DNA from: Thermoactinospora rubra
GTDB taxonomy: Bacteria; Actinomycetota; Actinomycetes; Streptosporangiales; Streptosporangiaceae
Assembly (NCBI RefSeq): GCF_002093975.1
Contig: NZ_KZ084326.1
Coordinates: 1 to 64,000, forward strand
Length of the DNA stretch: 64,000 nt
Direction: 5' to 3'
The notes below the pieces were generated by a model, which was given only the letters and a program-made list of their open reading frames with translations, did no database searches and was not told the DNA's origin. Each line of letters begins with the position of its first letter. The first letter of the stretch is position 1. The position numbers and the translations under genes were made by a program. Shown here piece after piece: positions 53,919 through 63,203 of this stretch.

Positions 53919-55379
53919 GTGAGCAACGGCGAGGGGCTGCTGACCGTCGTCAGATCGGAGCCCGTGGTCGCCTGGCGGGCCGGCCCTCGCGAGCCCGGCT
54001 GGGTGCGCCGCTACCGGGTCAAGGCGTTCGGCGCCGACCTGGCGTGCGCGGGCGCGGGCGCCGCGACGGCGTTCCTGGCGCGGTTCGGCGAGGTCACGGC
54101 CTACGCCACGCCGTACGCGCTGATGAGCCTCGCGCTGCCGCTGGTGTGGGTGTGCGCCGTGGCGCTCAGCCGCGCCTACGAGCCGCGCATGATCGGCGTC
54201 GGGCCGGAGGAGTTCCGCCGCGTCGCACGCTGCGGCATGGCGTTGACCGCCGGGCTGGCCGTCTGCGCCTACGCCACCAAGACCGACGTCGCCCGCGGCT
54301 ACGTGGTGGTGGCCCTGCCGCTTACCGTCGCGCTCACCCTGATCGCCCGGTACGGCCTGCGTCGCGCCCTGCACCGCCGCCGCGCCCGCGGGGAGTGCAT
54401 GCGCAGGGTGGTGGCCGTGGGGCACCGCGCGGGGATCGCCGAGCTGGTGGAGCGCTTCCGCAAGGAGCGTTACCACGGGATGGAGGTCGTCGCGGCGTGC
54501 CTGCCGGACGACTGCGCCGACGAGCCCGTCGCGGGGGTGCCCGTCGCGGGCGGCTTCGCCGACGTGCCGCTGGCGGTGGCCCAGCACGGCGCGCACACGG
54601 TGGCCGTGCTGGCCTGCCCCGAGATGGACGGCCTGGCGCTGCGGCGGCTGGCCTGGCGGCTGGAGCGCACCAGCACCGAGCTGGTCGTCGCCCCCGCGCT
54701 GATGGAGGTCGCCGGGCCGCGCACGACGATCCGCCCCGCCGCCGGGCTGCCGCTGCTCCACGTGGAGCATCCCGAGCTCGCGGGCGCCCGGCAGCTGGTC
54801 AAGAACGCCTTCGACCGCGTCGTGGCCGGCCTCCTGCTGGTGCTGCTGGCGCCGGTGCTGGTCGCGCTCGCGACAGCCGTACGGCTGAGCAGCCCCGGCC
54901 CCGCGCTGTTCCGGCAGACCAGGGTCGGCAAGGACGGCAGGCCGTTCACGATCCTGAAGTTCCGCACCATGGCGCGCGACGCCGAGCACCGGAAGATCAC
55001 GCTGGTCAGCGACCGCGACGGGGTGCTGTTCAAGATCCGCCACGATCCCCGGGTGACCCCGCTGGGCGCGAGGCTGCGGCGCCACTCCCTCGACGAGCTG
55101 CCCCAGCTGATCAACGTCCTGCTCGGCCACATGTCGCTCGTCGGACCGCGCCCGCCGCTGCCGGAGGAGGTCGCGCAGTACGGCGACGACGTGCGCAGGC
55201 GGCTGCTGGTGCGGCCGGGGATGACGGGATTGTGGCAGGTGAGCGGGAGGTCGGATCTGAGCTGGGAGGAATCCGTCCGGCTCGACTTGCGTTACGTGGA
55301 GAACTGGTCCCTCATGCTGGACCTGCAGATCCTGTGGAAGACTTGGTCGGCCGTCGCCCGTGGGCAAGGAGCTTATTGA
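53919..55379 (+). CDS. Polyprenyl-phosphate sugar-1-phosphate transferase (exopolysaccharide priming enzyme)
   Basis: This 486-aa protein has an N-terminal part with about four to five membrane helices, a CoA-binding-like domain, one further helix (VVAGLLLVLLAPVLVALATA) and a C-terminal bacterial sugar transferase domain with RQTRVGKDGRPF, LKFRTM, RRHSLDELPQL, SLVGPRPPL and PGMTGLWQVSGRS. It would start glycan synthesis by moving a sugar phosphate onto undecaprenyl phosphate. GTG 53919 has GGGGAGG 6 nt upstream. Its stop overlaps the cysQ start (TGATG), so it heads the sulfation operon. Confidence 0.92.
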   Translation: MSNGEGLLTVVRSEPVVAWRAGPREPGWVRRYRVKAFGADLACAGAGAATAFLARFGEVTAYATPYALMSLALPLVWVCAVALSRAYEPRMIGVGPEEFRRVARCGMALTAGLAVCAYATKTDVARGYVVVALPLTVALTLIARYGLRRALHRRRARGECMRRVVAVGHRAGIAELVERFRKERYHGMEVVAACLPDDCADEPVAGVPVAGGFADVPLAVAQHGAHTVAVLACPEMDGLALRRLAWRLERTSTELVVAPALMEVAGPRTTIRPAAGLPLLHVEHPELAGARQLVKNAFDRVVAGLLLVLLAPVLVALATAVRLSSPGPALFRQTRVGKDGRPFTILKFRTMARDAEHRKITLVSDRDGVLFKIRHDPRVTPLGARLRRHSLDELPQLINVLLGHMSLVGPRPPLPEEVAQYGDDVRRRLLVRPGMTGLWQVSGRSDLSWEESVRLDLRYVENWSLMLDLQILWKTWSAVARGQGAY

Positions 55380-56143
55380 TGACGATCCGCGACGACCACG
55401 CCCTCGCCGCCGATCTGGCCACCGCGGCCGGCGAGCGGCTGCTCCAGCTGCGCGAGCGGCACGGCTTCGCGGACCCGCGGGCGCTGCGGGCCGAGGGCGA
55501 CCGGTCCTCCCACCTGTTCCTCATGGAGTCGCTGGCGCGGCTGCGCCCCTCCGACCTGGTGCTGTCGGAGGAGGCCACGCGCGAGGAGCGCGGCGATCCC
55601 CGCAGGCGGGGGGCCGACAGGGTGTGGATCGTCGACCCGCTCGACGGCACGCGCGAGTTCGCCGAGGAGGGCCGCACCGACTGGGCGGTCCACGTGGCGC
55701 TGTGGGAGCGCGGCTCGCTGGCGGCCGGGGCGGTGGCGCTGCCCGCCCAGGGCCGCACGCTGAGCACGGCGGAGCCGCCCAAGGCGCCCGCCTACGACGG
55801 CGGCCGGTTCCGCATCGCCGTCAGCCGCACGCGCCCTCCGGAGTTCGTCCAGCAGCTGGCCTACCTGGTGGGGGCCGACCTCGTGCCGATCGGCTCGGCC
55901 GGAGCGAAGATCGCAGCGGTGCTGACCGGCGAGGTGGAGGCGTACGTCCACGCGGGCGGGCAGTACGAGTGGGACTCCGCTGCTCCCGTGGCCGTCGCCC
56001 TGGCCGCCGGGGCGCACGCCAGCCGCGTCGACGGCTCGCCCCTGACCTACAACCAGGATGACCCCACGCTTCCGGATATCCTTGTTTCCCTACCGGAACT
56101 GGCGTCATCCCTGCTCGCCGGAATCCGCGATCTGCACCGCTAG
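55379..56143 (+). CDS. cysQ: 3'(2'),5'-bisphosphate nucleotidase (PAP phosphatase)
   Basis: This 254-aa inositol-monophosphatase-fold enzyme has metal ligands in LVLSEEATRE, WIVDPLDGTREFAEEG and YEWDSAAPVAVALAAGAH. CysQ removes the 3'-phosphate of PAP, the product left by sulfotransferases, and so prevents product inhibition. Its place between the sugar transferase and cysD fits a sulfation pathway. It is coupled to the upstream gene by TGATG; the next gene starts 10 bp on. Confidence 0.92.
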   Translation: MTIRDDHALAADLATAAGERLLQLRERHGFADPRALRAEGDRSSHLFLMESLARLRPSDLVLSEEATREERGDPRRRGADRVWIVDPLDGTREFAEEGRTDWAVHVALWERGSLAAGAVALPAQGRTLSTAEPPKAPAYDGGRFRIAVSRTRPPEFVQQLAYLVGADLVPIGSAGAKIAAVLTGEVEAYVHAGGQYEWDSAAPVAVALAAGAHASRVDGSPLTYNQDDPTLPDILVSLPELASSLLAGIRDLHR

Positions 56144-56153
56144 AGGAGTTCGG

Positions 56154-57068
56154 ATGCTTCAGCGTGACTATACGACGTCACAACTCGACGTGTTGGAGGC
56201 CGAGGCCGTCCACATCATGCGCGAAGTCGCCGCCGAGTTCGAGCGTCCGTGTCTGCTCTTCTCCGGCGGCAAAGACTCCATCGTCATGCTGCGCGTCGCC
56301 GAGAAGGCGTTCTGGCCGGCGCCCATCCCCTTCCCGCTGATGCACGTCGACACCGGGCACAACTTCCCCGAGGTCATCGAGTTCCGCGACCGGCGGGCCG
56401 CCGAGCTCGGCGCCCGGCTGATCGTGGCCAGCGTTCAAGACTCCATCGACGCCGGCCGCGTGGTGGAGGAGACCGGCCGGCGCGCCTCGCGCAACCGCCT
56501 GCAGACCACCACGCTGCTCGACGCCATCGAGGACCACGGCTTCGACGCCGTCTTCGGCGGCGCCCGCCGCGACGAGGAGAAGGCGCGCGCCAAGGAGCGG
56601 GTGTTCTCCTTCCGCGACGAGTTCGGCCAGTGGGACCCGAAGAACCAGCGGCCCGAGCTGTGGAACCTCTACAACTCCCGCATCCGCAGGGGCGAGCACA
56701 TCCGCGTCTTCCCGCTGTCCAACTGGACCGAGCTGGACGTGTGGGACTACATCCGGCGGGAGGGCATCGAGATCCCCTCGATCTACTTCGCGCACAAGCG
56801 CAAGGTGTTCGAGCGCGACGGGATGCTGCTGCCCGACTGCGACGTGGTGCCGCGGGGCGAGGACGAGCCGCTGTTCGAGGCCGTCGTGCGCTACCGCACC
56901 GTGGGCGACATGACCTGCACCGGCGCGGTGTACTCCACGGCGGCGACGGTCGAGGAGATCATCGAGGAGATCGCCGCCACCCGCATCACCGAGCGGGGCG
57001 CCACCCGTGCCGACGACCGCTCCTCCGAGGCCGCCATGGAAGACCGCAAGCGTGAGGGCTACTTCTGA
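56154..57068 (+). CDS. cysD: Sulfate adenylyltransferase subunit 2
   Basis: This 304-aa ATP-pyrophosphatase subunit makes APS from sulfate and ATP together with CysN. The PP-loop motif SGGKDSIVML, the HVDTGHNFPEV segment and FGGARRDEEKARAKERVFSF are all present. ATG 56154 has GAGGAG 5 nt upstream. It is followed 2 bp later by cysN. No assimilatory reduction genes (cysH, cysI) are nearby, which favours use for sulfation. Confidence 0.97.
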   Translation: MLQRDYTTSQLDVLEAEAVHIMREVAAEFERPCLLFSGGKDSIVMLRVAEKAFWPAPIPFPLMHVDTGHNFPEVIEFRDRRAAELGARLIVASVQDSIDAGRVVEETGRRASRNRLQTTTLLDAIEDHGFDAVFGGARRDEEKARAKERVFSFRDEFGQWDPKNQRPELWNLYNSRIRRGEHIRVFPLSNWTELDVWDYIRREGIEIPSIYFAHKRKVFERDGMLLPDCDVVPRGEDEPLFEAVVRYRTVGDMTCTGAVYSTAATVEEIIEEIAATRITERGATRADDRSSEAAMEDRKREGYF

Positions 57069-57070
57069 TC

Positions 57071-58336
57071 ATGGACATTCTGCGTTTCGCCACCGCCGGC
57101 TCCGTCGACGACGGCAAGTCCACCCTCATCGGGCGCCTGCTGTTCGACTCCAAGGCGATCTTCGAGGACCAGCTGGAGGCCGTGGAGCGCACCTCGCGTG
57201 ACCGCGGCACCGAGTACACCGACCTGTCGCTGCTGACCGACGGCCTGCGCGCCGAGCGGGAGCAGGGCATCACCATCGACGTCGCCTACCGCTACTTCGC
57301 CACCCCGCGGCGCAAGTTCATCATCGCCGACACCCCGGGGCACATCCAGTACACCCGCAACATGGTCACCGGCGCCTCCACGGCCGACCTGGCGATCATC
57401 CTCATCGACGCCCGCAAGGGCGTGCTGGAGCAGTCGCGCCGCCACGCCTTCCTGACCTCGCTGCTGCGGGTGCCGCACCTGGTGCTGGCCGTCAACAAGA
57501 TGGACCTGGTCGACTACAGCGAGGAGCGGTTCGAGGAGATCCGCGAGGAGTTCACCTCCTTCGCCTCCAAGCTGAACGTCACCGACCTCACGTTCATCCC
57601 GATCTCGGCGCTGCACGGCGACAACGTGGTCTCGCGGTCGGAGAACATGCCGTGGTACCAGGGCTCCTCGCTGCTGCACCACCTGGAGAACGTGCACATC
57701 GCCTCCGACCGCAACCTGGTGGACGTGCGCTTCCCGGTGCAGTACGTCATCCGGCCGCAGCGGGCCACCGACCCGGCGCTGCACGACTACCGCGGCTACG
57801 CCGGCCAGGTCGCCGGCGGCATCCTCAAGCCGGGCGACGAGGTGCTGCACCTGCCCTCGGGCCTGACCACGCGCATCGCCGCGATCGACACCTACGACGG
57901 GCCGATCGAGGAGGCCTTCCCGCCCATGTCGGTCACCCTCCGGCTGGAGGACGACATCGACATCTCGCGGGGCGACATGATCTGCCGCCCGCACAACCAG
58001 CCGCACGTCGCCCAGGAGCTGGAGGCGATGGTGTGCTGGATGACCGACGCCGTACGGCTGGCGCCGCGCTCCAAGCTGGTGATCAAGCACACCACGCGCA
58101 CCGCGAGAGCGCTGGTGCGGGACCTGCACTACCGGCTGGACGTCAACACCCTGCACCGGGACGAGAGCGCGACCAGCCTGGGGCTGAACGAGATCGGCCG
58201 CATCTCGCTGCGGGTGACGCAGCCGCTGTTCGTGGACGAGTACGCGCGCAACCGGCTGACCGGCGGGTTCATCCTGATCGACGAGGCCACCAACGGCACG
58301 GTCGGCGCGGGCATGGTCGTGGAGGCTCGCGCCTGA
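57071..58336 (+). CDS. cysN: Sulfate adenylyltransferase subunit 1 (GTPase)
   Basis: This 421-aa GTP-binding subunit drives APS synthesis. G1 GSVDDGKSTLIGRL, G3 DTPGHIQYTRNM and G4 NKMDLVD are seen, followed by EF-Tu-like domains. The protein ends at the usual CysN length, so it lacks the C-terminal APS kinase (CysC) found in fused CysNC. PAPS for the neighbouring sulfotransferases therefore needs a cysC elsewhere. Confidence 0.97.
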   Translation: MDILRFATAGSVDDGKSTLIGRLLFDSKAIFEDQLEAVERTSRDRGTEYTDLSLLTDGLRAEREQGITIDVAYRYFATPRRKFIIADTPGHIQYTRNMVTGASTADLAIILIDARKGVLEQSRRHAFLTSLLRVPHLVLAVNKMDLVDYSEERFEEIREEFTSFASKLNVTDLTFIPISALHGDNVVSRSENMPWYQGSSLLHHLENVHIASDRNLVDVRFPVQYVIRPQRATDPALHDYRGYAGQVAGGILKPGDEVLHLPSGLTTRIAAIDTYDGPIEEAFPPMSVTLRLEDDIDISRGDMICRPHNQPHVAQELEAMVCWMTDAVRLAPRSKLVIKHTTRTARALVRDLHYRLDVNTLHRDESATSLGLNEIGRISLRVTQPLFVDEYARNRLTGGFILIDEATNGTVGAGMVVEARA

Positions 58337-58442
58337 CGCCCCCGGGGCGGACCCGAAGGTAGATCGTTTGGCCGTTCGGCAACCCTCTGATTACTCTCCG
58401 CGCTAATATTTGCACGGTCCGTATCCATCGGTGGAGAGGCCC

Positions 58443-59336
58443 GTGCCTGTGACAGCCCCCCGGGTGATCTTCTTGGGCGGCCTCGGCCGCAGCGGCACCA
58501 CGCTGCTGGAGAGGCTGCTCGGCGCCCTGCCCGCGGTCGCGCCGCTCGGCGAGGTGGTGCACCTGTGGGCGCGCGGCGTGCTGGCGGACGAGCCCTGCGG
58601 CTGCGGCGAGGCGTTCGGCGGCTGCCCGTTCTGGCGTGAGGTCGGCGAGCGCGCGTTCGGCGGCTGGCCGGCCCCGCTCGCGCGGCGCATGCTGGGCCTG
58701 CGGCACCGCGTCGACCGCACCCGCCGCATCCCCTTCGTCGGCCACCCGTCCCTGGAGGAGTACGTCGCCGGCTACCGCCGCGTCTACACCGCCGCGGCCG
58801 AGATCGCGGGCGCCCGCGTGGTGGTCGACTCCAGCAAGCACGCCTCGCTGGCGTTCTGCCTGCTGTCCGGCGGCGTCGACGTCCACGTCGTCCACGTGGT
58901 GCGCGACCCCAGGGCCGTCGCCCACGCCTGGCGCAAGACCGTCGAGCGCCCCGAGGACGGCCGCCCGATGACCCGCTGGGGGCCGCTGCGCACCTGCCTG
59001 CACTGGACGGCGCAGAACCTGGCGCTGGACGCCTACACCGGCCCCGTCACCCGCGTGCGCTACGAGGACCTGCTGGCCGACCCCCGCGCCACGCTCTCGC
59101 GCCTGGCCGCGAGCCTGGGCCTGGAGGCGTCGCTCGGCTTCCTCAGCGGCTCCACCGCCTGGCTCGGCCCGGCCCACACGGTCTCCGGCAACCGGCTGCG
59201 CTTCGCGGTCGGCCCCGTGGAGCTCTCGCGCGACGACGCCTGGCATGACGCCCTGCCCCGCGCGCAGCAGACCCTCGTGGCCGGGCTGACGTGGCCGCTC
59301 ATGGTCCGGTACGGCTACCGCGGAGCGGCCGCATGA
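58443..59336 (+). CDS. Sulfotransferase (PAPS-dependent), no. 1
   Basis: This 297-aa protein has the 5'-phosphosulfate-binding loop at its N-terminus (FLGGLGRSGTTLLERLLGAL) and the 3'-phosphate site around VVRDPRAVAHAW, with SSKHASLAF between them. It would transfer sulfate from PAPS to a hydroxyl, probably on a sugar. GTG 58443 has GGAGAGG 5 nt upstream; the earlier frame start at 58410 lacks this. It ends by ATGA overlap with the next GT2 gene. Confidence 0.88.
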   Translation: MPVTAPRVIFLGGLGRSGTTLLERLLGALPAVAPLGEVVHLWARGVLADEPCGCGEAFGGCPFWREVGERAFGGWPAPLARRMLGLRHRVDRTRRIPFVGHPSLEEYVAGYRRVYTAAAEIAGARVVVDSSKHASLAFCLLSGGVDVHVVHVVRDPRAVAHAWRKTVERPEDGRPMTRWGPLRTCLHWTAQNLALDAYTGPVTRVRYEDLLADPRATLSRLAASLGLEASLGFLSGSTAWLGPAHTVSGNRLRFAVGPVELSRDDAWHDALPRAQQTLVAGLTWPLMVRYGYRGAAA

Positions 59337-60256
59337 CCCCGTCGGTCGGCGTGGTGATCCCCACGGCCGGAGGCCGCCCCGCCCGGCTGCGGGCGGCGGT
59401 CCGGGGCGTGCTCGCGCAGGACTACGCGGGCGAGACGGAGCTCGTCGTGGTGGCCGACGGCGCGGCCGAAGACAAGATTGCCGAGGACGTCGCCGACGCG
59501 CTCGCGCCGCGCGACGCCCACGCCCCTCGCGTCCGGGCCCGCGTGCTGCCCAACCGGCTCAGCCCCGGCCTGCCGGGCGCCCGCAACACCGGCATCGCCG
59601 CCCTGTCCACCGAGCTGGTCGCCTTCTGCGACGACGACGACATGTGGCTGCCCGGCAAGCTCACCGCCCAGGTCGCCGCCCTGCGCGCCGCCGGCGCCGA
59701 GTTCGCGGCGTGCGGCATCGAGGTCGAGTACGGCGGGCGCCGCGTGCCGCGCCTGGTGGGGCGCGACCGCGTGACCAAGGACGATCTCGTCAGGTCCCGC
59801 ATGGTGATGGTGCACTCCTCGACGTACCTGTTCCGGCGCGGCGGCCTGTGGGCCGACGAGAGCGCGCCGGGCGGGCAGAACGAGGACTGGGACCTCGCGC
59901 TGCGGGCGGCCAAGCGCAATCCCATCGCGTTCGTCGACCGTCCCCTCGTCCGGGTCCGCTGGGGCGCCTCGCACTACGCCACCCGGTGGGCCGACCGCAT
60001 CGCCGGGCTGGAGTGGATGCTCGCCCGGCATCCTGAGCTGGCCGTAGACCCGCGCGGCGCGGCGCGGGTCTACGGCCAACTGGCCTTCCACCACGCGGCC
60101 CTGGGCCGCCGGCGCGAGGCCGTGCGCTGGGCGGGCCGCGCCCTGGCCGCCCGGATCGGCGAGCCGCGCGCGCCGCTGGCGCTCGCCGTGGCCGCCGGCC
60201 TGGTGCCGGCGCACGCGATCCTGTCGGCCCTCCACGGCCGGGGGCGGGGCATTTGA
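59333..60256 (+). CDS. GT2 family glycosyltransferase
   Basis: This 307-aa cytoplasmic GT-A enzyme has VGVVIPTAGGRPARLRAAVR, the metal-binding DXD region CDDDDMWLPGK and an acidic EDWDLALRAAK motif near the acceptor site. It would add a sugar to the growing lipid-linked glycan. The start is an ATGA overlap with sulfotransferase no. 1, and the end is a TTGA overlap with the WecB/TagA gene, so the three are translationally coupled. Confidence 0.88.
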   Translation: MTPSVGVVIPTAGGRPARLRAAVRGVLAQDYAGETELVVVADGAAEDKIAEDVADALAPRDAHAPRVRARVLPNRLSPGLPGARNTGIAALSTELVAFCDDDDMWLPGKLTAQVAALRAAGAEFAACGIEVEYGGRRVPRLVGRDRVTKDDLVRSRMVMVHSSTYLFRRGGLWADESAPGGQNEDWDLALRAAKRNPIAFVDRPLVRVRWGASHYATRWADRIAGLEWMLARHPELAVDPRGAARVYGQLAFHHAALGRRREAVRWAGRALAARIGEPRAPLALAVAAGLVPAHAILSALHGRGRGI

Positions 60257-61191
60257 CGCCCCGGCCGCGCGCGGGCGACCTCAGCGTGCCGCGCCAGCGC
60301 ACCCCCGAGGACCCGCCGGGCCCGCGGGGAGGCGGGCGGCCGCGAAGGGCGCGCGTGGTGGTCGCGGGGCTGGCGCTCGACCCGCTCACCGAGAACGACG
60401 TGGTGGAGCACGTCATCGCCGAGCTCGCGGCCGGGCGCGGCGGTCACGTCGTGACGCCCAACATCGACATCTGCCGCGCCGTGTCCAAGGACCCCGCCCT
60501 GCGGCGGCTGGTGGCCGCGGCCGAGGTCGTCGTCGCCGACGGGATGCCCCTGGTGTGGGCGTCCAGGCTCCAGGGCACCCCGCTGCCCGAGCGCGTGACC
60601 GGCGCGGACCTGATCTGGTCGCTGAGCAAGGCGGCGGCGCGCGCCGGCTACCCGATCTACCTGCTCGGCGGCCCCCCGGGAGTCGCCAGGCAGGCCGCCG
60701 ACCAGCTGACCTCCTGCCATCCCACCCTCCACGTGTGCGGGGTGGACGCTCCGCCGTACGGGTTCGAGACCACCCGCGACGGCGTGGCGCGCATCCGGCG
60801 GCGGGTCACCACCGCCGGGCCCCGGATCGTGTTCGTGGGCCTCGGCTTCCCCAAGCAGGACAGGCTGATCGCCGAGCTGCGCGGCGACCTGCCGGGCACG
60901 TGGTTCGTGGGGTGCGGGGCGGCCATCGCGTTCGCGGCGGGCGCCACGGCCAGGGCGCCGGAGTGGATGCAGGACCACGGCCTGGAGTGGCTGTTCCGCC
61001 TTGCGGCCGAGCCGACCCGGCTGGCCAGGCGCTACCTGCTCGACGACCTGCCCTTCGCGCTAGGCATGCTCGTGCGGTGCCTGCGCCAGCGCACGCACGC
61101 GAAGGATCTCCTCGGCGCTCAGCCCGCGCCCGGCGGCCTTGAGGGCCAGCCGCGAGTCCATGGGACGGTACCCGGTCCGCGACAGCCCTGA
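60253..61191 (+). CDS. WecB/TagA/CpsF family glycosyltransferase
   Basis: This 312-aa GT26-type enzyme has VVTPNIDICRAVSKDP, VVADGMPLVWASR, VTGADLIWSL and VGLGFPKQDRLIAEL. Family members transfer N-acetyl-mannosamine or similar sugars to lipid-linked acceptors in teichoic-acid or capsule synthesis. TTG 60253 overlaps the previous stop; a later start is possible because the first 30 residues are Pro/Arg-rich and non-conserved. Its 3' end overlaps the convergent sulfotransferase by 132 bp. Confidence 0.88.
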   Translation: MTPRPRAGDLSVPRQRTPEDPPGPRGGGRPRRARVVVAGLALDPLTENDVVEHVIAELAAGRGGHVVTPNIDICRAVSKDPALRRLVAAAEVVVADGMPLVWASRLQGTPLPERVTGADLIWSLSKAAARAGYPIYLLGGPPGVARQAADQLTSCHPTLHVCGVDAPPYGFETTRDGVARIRRRVTTAGPRIVFVGLGFPKQDRLIAELRGDLPGTWFVGCGAAIAFAAGATARAPEWMQDHGLEWLFRLAAEPTRLARRYLLDDLPFALGMLVRCLRQRTHAKDLLGAQPAPGGLEGQPRVHGTVPGPRQP

Positions 61192-61962
61192 CCAGGAGAA
61201 CGCGCCGGACCCTGGGCCGGGCCCGGTGCACGCCCGCAGGATGCGCCGCTCGGCCCGCCTCGACCACGTCAGCCCGCACACCTCGTACAGCTCGCGGAAC
61301 CCGCCCAGCGGGTCCGACGCCAGCGCCTCGTAGCTCACGACGTGGATGCCCGGCGTGCCGAGCAGGACCGACCGCGTGAACCGCCACAGCGCCACCGCCT
61401 TGGCGATCCGGTCGCCGCAGTCCGCCAGGGGCCGCAGCTCCAGCACCGACGGATGGTCGCGCACGAGCAGCGGCTGGTCGAGCAGCTGGTCCAGGTCGGC
61501 GGTCCAGCCCAGCCGCCGCCAGCTGGCCACGAACCCCACCGGATCCCGCACGAGCGCCACCACCCGGCAGCCCAGCCGCGCGGCGAACCATCCGGCCGAC
61601 AGCACCGCGAAGGGGTCGTCGAGCAGCGCCCGCCGCCCGGTGAGCCGCCCGCGGGCGAACGCCGCGCCGTAGCGGACCATCCTGGCCAGGTCGTACGGCG
61701 AGCGGTTGGCGCGCAGCTCGGCCAGGAACCGGTACCGCAGCGCCACGGTGTCGCGGAAGGCGGGCAGCCAGTCGCCCTCGTTGGACTCGCAGATGTACTG
61801 GAAGCGATGCGTCACCGTCGCCCTCAGCACCCCGGGGCAGCGGCCGGGCGGATGCTGGGGGTTGAGCGGCTCGTTGACGTAGGTGAGCTCGCCGGAGGCG
61901 GCCAGCATCTTGCCGGTCCAGCTGGTCCCGCTCCGCGGCAGCCCGGTGACCAGCACGGTCAT
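61060..61962 (-). CDS. Sulfotransferase (PAPS-dependent), no. 2
   Basis: This 300-aa sulfotransferase has the P-loop-like VTGLPRSGTSWTGKMLA, the NEPLNPQHPPGRCPG segment and the 3'-phosphate site in VVALVRDPVGFVASWRRLGW. The start at 61962 overlaps the flippase stop (ATGA), so the two are coupled. It faces the plus-strand half of the same cluster and overlaps it tail to tail. Confidence 0.87.
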   Translation of the reverse strand: MTVLVTGLPRSGTSWTGKMLAASGELTYVNEPLNPQHPPGRCPGVLRATVTHRFQYICESNEGDWLPAFRDTVALRYRFLAELRANRSPYDLARMVRYGAAFARGRLTGRRALLDDPFAVLSAGWFAARLGCRVVALVRDPVGFVASWRRLGWTADLDQLLDQPLLVRDHPSVLELRPLADCGDRIAKAVALWRFTRSVLLGTPGIHVVSYEALASDPLGGFRELYEVCGLTWSRRAERRILRACTGPGPGSGAFSWSGLSRTGYRPMDSRLALKAAGRGLSAEEILRVRALAQAPHEHA

Positions 61963-63203
61963 GTCGCCGCCCAGGACAGCGCGGAGAGGCTGTGGCGGCC
62001 GAAGGGGCGCAGGCCGTAGCGCTGGTGGAGCTGCCACAGCGGCAGCAGGTTCTTCACGACCACCCCGCCCGCCCAGCCGAGCGCCGCCCCCAGCGCGCCG
62101 TGGGCGGGGACCAGCGCCACGTCGAGCAGGACCGTGACCGCGACCGCCGCGGCGAGGTTGCCCAGGCTCGCGGTGGTGTGCCCGGCCGCGGTCAGCACCA
62201 CGTCGACCGTGCCGCAGGCCGTGGCCAGCATCATGGTGCCCGCCAGGACCAGCGCCACCGGCACGGCCGAGCCGTACTCCTGGCCGAAGATCCGCAGCAG
62301 CCACGGCGCGACCAGCGCGTAGCCGAGCCAGACCGGCCAGGTGAGCAGCACGAGCCACATCGTGGTCGTCTGGTACAGCTGCCGCGCCCTGGCCAGGTCG
62401 CCCTCGGCCAGCGCCCTGACCAGGCGCGGCTGGACGGGCTGCGCCAGCCCCTGGCCGGCCAGCTGCCCCACGACCTTGAAGCGGGTGGCGGCGGTGTAGA
62501 CGGCGGCCTGCGCCGGCCCGCCGAGCGCGGCCACGACCACGATGTCGAGCCGCTGGAAGACCGCCTGGATGGCGCCGGCGAGCGAGCGCGGCGCGGTGTG
62601 CCGCCACAGGTCGCGCCCGGTGCCCGGCAGGTAGGGCGTGCGCGGCGCCCGCCCGCGCAGCCCGGCCGCCGCCAGCACCACCACCGGCACGTACGGCAAC
62701 GCCCACGCCGGCGGCAGCCGGCCGGGGTCCCCGAGCCACGCCGCGCCGGCCACGAGCGCCAGCTGCAGCACCGGCAGCAGCAGCCCGTCGCACAGGACCG
62801 TCGGGCGCATGGAGCCGAACCCGCGCGTGGCCGCCAGCAGGATGTCCGCGCAGACGACGAGCGGCACGGCGGCGGCCAGCACGCCGAGCATGGGGTGCAG
62901 CAGCACCCCGGCCGCGACGGCGAGCGCGACGGGCGGCACCAGCGCCGCCCGGATGTATCCGGAGACGCCGCGATAGTCGTACGTCTGGGCCCGCGCGATG
63001 AAGAAGATCAGCCCGTTGCCCGCGTCCAGCCTGGCCACCCCGGCCGCCATGAGCGTCAGGGCGACCGCGGTGAAGAACGCGCCCGCCTGCTCGATCGGGA
63101 AGGCCCGCGTGACCACGACGACCATGAGGAACTGCGCCAGCGCGCCGGCCGCGGCCCCGGCCACCCCGGCCAGCCCGCCGCGGGCGAGCCGGCTCAGCGC
63201 CAC
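61959..63203 (-). CDS. Polysaccharide flippase-like membrane protein (Wzx/MOP type)
   Basis: This 414-aa protein has about twelve membrane helices and the MOP-superfamily layout (FLMVVVVTRAFPIEQAGAFF, ATRFKVVGQLAGQGLAQPVQ, IFGQEYGSAVPVALVLAG). Such proteins flip undecaprenyl-pyrophosphate-linked oligosaccharides across the membrane. GTG 63203 lies inside the end of sulfotransferase no. 3 (10-bp overlap). It completes the expected set for synthesis and export of a surface glycan. Confidence 0.85.
   Translation of the reverse strand: MALSRLARGGLAGVAGAAAGALAQFLMVVVVTRAFPIEQAGAFFTAVALTLMAAGVARLDAGNGLIFFIARAQTYDYRGVSGYIRAALVPPVALAVAAGVLLHPMLGVLAAAVPLVVCADILLAATRGFGSMRPTVLCDGLLLPVLQLALVAGAAWLGDPGRLPPAWALPYVPVVVLAAAGLRGRAPRTPYLPGTGRDLWRHTAPRSLAGAIQAVFQRLDIVVVAALGGPAQAAVYTAATRFKVVGQLAGQGLAQPVQPRLVRALAEGDLARARQLYQTTTMWLVLLTWPVWLGYALVAPWLLRIFGQEYGSAVPVALVLAGTMMLATACGTVDVVLTAAGHTTASLGNLAAAVAVTVLLDVALVPAHGALGAALGWAGGVVVKNLLPLWQLHQRYGLRPFGRHSLSALSWAAT

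Noticed and set aside
56154..58336. Assimilatory sulfate reduction operon
   Set aside because: cysD and cysN are present but no cysH, cysI or sulfate transporter is linked. The neighbours are sulfotransferases and glycan genes.
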